From Chthoniobacterales bacterium (GTDB lineage Bacteria; Verrucomicrobiota; Verrucomicrobiia; Chthoniobacterales; UBA10450): a stretch of 6,348 nucleotides of DNA. The translations under genes were made by a program, and so were the position numbers. Where the stretch lies: positions 1 to 6,348 of the forward strand of contig JACDBM010000223.1 in assembly GCA_013694945.1 (NCBI GenBank). The letters run 5' to 3'. This document shows, in pieces, positions 6,008-6,348 of the stretch. The notes under the pieces were generated by a model. That model was not told the DNA's origin, searched no databases, and saw only the letters and a program-made list of their open reading frames with translations. Numbering within the stretch: the stretch's first letter is position 1; the number at the start of each line of letters is the position of its first letter.

Positions 6008-6348
6008 ATGCAAAGCCTCGAAACGGTGCCCGACGCGCGCGGCCACTTCGGACCCTACGGAGGCATGTTCGTGCCCGAAACGCTCATGGCCGCGCTCGAG
6101 GAACTGACCGCGGAATATGAGCGGGCGCGCCGAGACCGCAGCTTTCAGCAAGAGCTGGACGGATTGCTCCGCGACTTCGCCGGCCGGCCCACTCCGCTCT
6201 ACTTCGCGGAACGCCTCACAACACAACTCGGTGGTGCGAAGATTTACCTGAAGCGCGAAGATCTTCTCCATACCGGCGCCCACAAGATCAACAACGCGCT
6301 CGGCCAAATTCTTCTCGCCCGGCGCATGGGCAAGCAGCGTATCATCGC
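6008..6348 (+). CDS. trpB: Tryptophan synthase beta chain (3' partial)
   Basis: The first 113 residues of TrpB are present and the gene runs off the right edge. TrpB is the cytoplasmic PLP enzyme that joins indole and serine to make tryptophan, in an alpha2-beta2 complex with TrpA. The start shows the family signature GHFGPYGGMFVPETLM (12-27). It is followed by GRPTPLYFAERL (59-70) and the PLP-binding motif KREDLLHTGAHKINNALGQ (82-100), with Lys93 as the expected Schiff-base lysine. The ATG is the natural start and lies 12 bases after the mutY stop, without a Shine-Dalgarno sequence. This suggests a shared transcript with mutY. A trpA gene just downstream would be usual but is outside the window. 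Confidence 0.96.
   Translation, partial: MQSLETVPDARGHFGPYGGMFVPETLMAALEELTAEYERARRDRSFQQELDGLLRDFAGRPTPLYFAERLTTQLGGAKIYLKREDLLHTGAHKINNALGQILLARRMGKQRII

Noticed and set aside
5774..6307. 177-codon minus-strand frame over the mutY end and trpB start
   Set aside because: It is antisense to the conserved TrpB start, including the PLP-lysine region, so it is a shadow frame.

Overview
This is a GC-rich, densely coding bacterial chromosomal segment. The HU-type protein's start (MAKLTKRDIV...), the presence of RNase HIII, and the scarcity of Shine-Dalgarno sequences suggest a member of the Verrucomicrobia (soil/freshwater Spartobacteria-like). That assignment rests on protein recall, not on a search. 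I see no mobile element, CRISPR array, tRNA or rRNA, and no gene-free stretch longer than about 110 bases.

Layout from left to right. (1) A large plus-strand hybrid sensor histidine kinase, cut by the left edge of the window, fills the first 2.2 kb. It reads Cache-like sensor, one membrane helix, PAS, HisKA, HATPase and a C-terminal receiver. (2) Convergent to it is a minus-strand block. In its direction of transcription this reads RNase HIII (rnhC), a degenerate receiver fused to a PATAN/DUF4388 domain, a small all-helical protein of unknown function that overlaps the previous gene by ATGA, and an HU/IHF-family DNA-binding protein. (3) Divergent from rnhC, with only 30 bases between start codons, is plus-strand mutY (A/G-specific adenine glycosylase). 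Twelve bases after its stop comes trpB (tryptophan synthase beta chain), cut by the right edge.

Functionally, the window combines signal transduction (hybrid kinase; PATAN protein plus helical partner), genome maintenance (RNase HIII, MutY, HU) and the start of a tryptophan biosynthesis segment. The rnhC and mutY repair genes share a very short divergent region that may carry a small palindrome.

Nothing here is clearly a new defence or mobile system. The points most worth a second look are: the translationally coupled PATAN/helical-protein pair, whose receiver has lost its phosphorylation residues and has Glu at the phosphoacceptor position; MutY with Glu at the catalytic Asp position; and the HU protein with a charged C-terminal tail.
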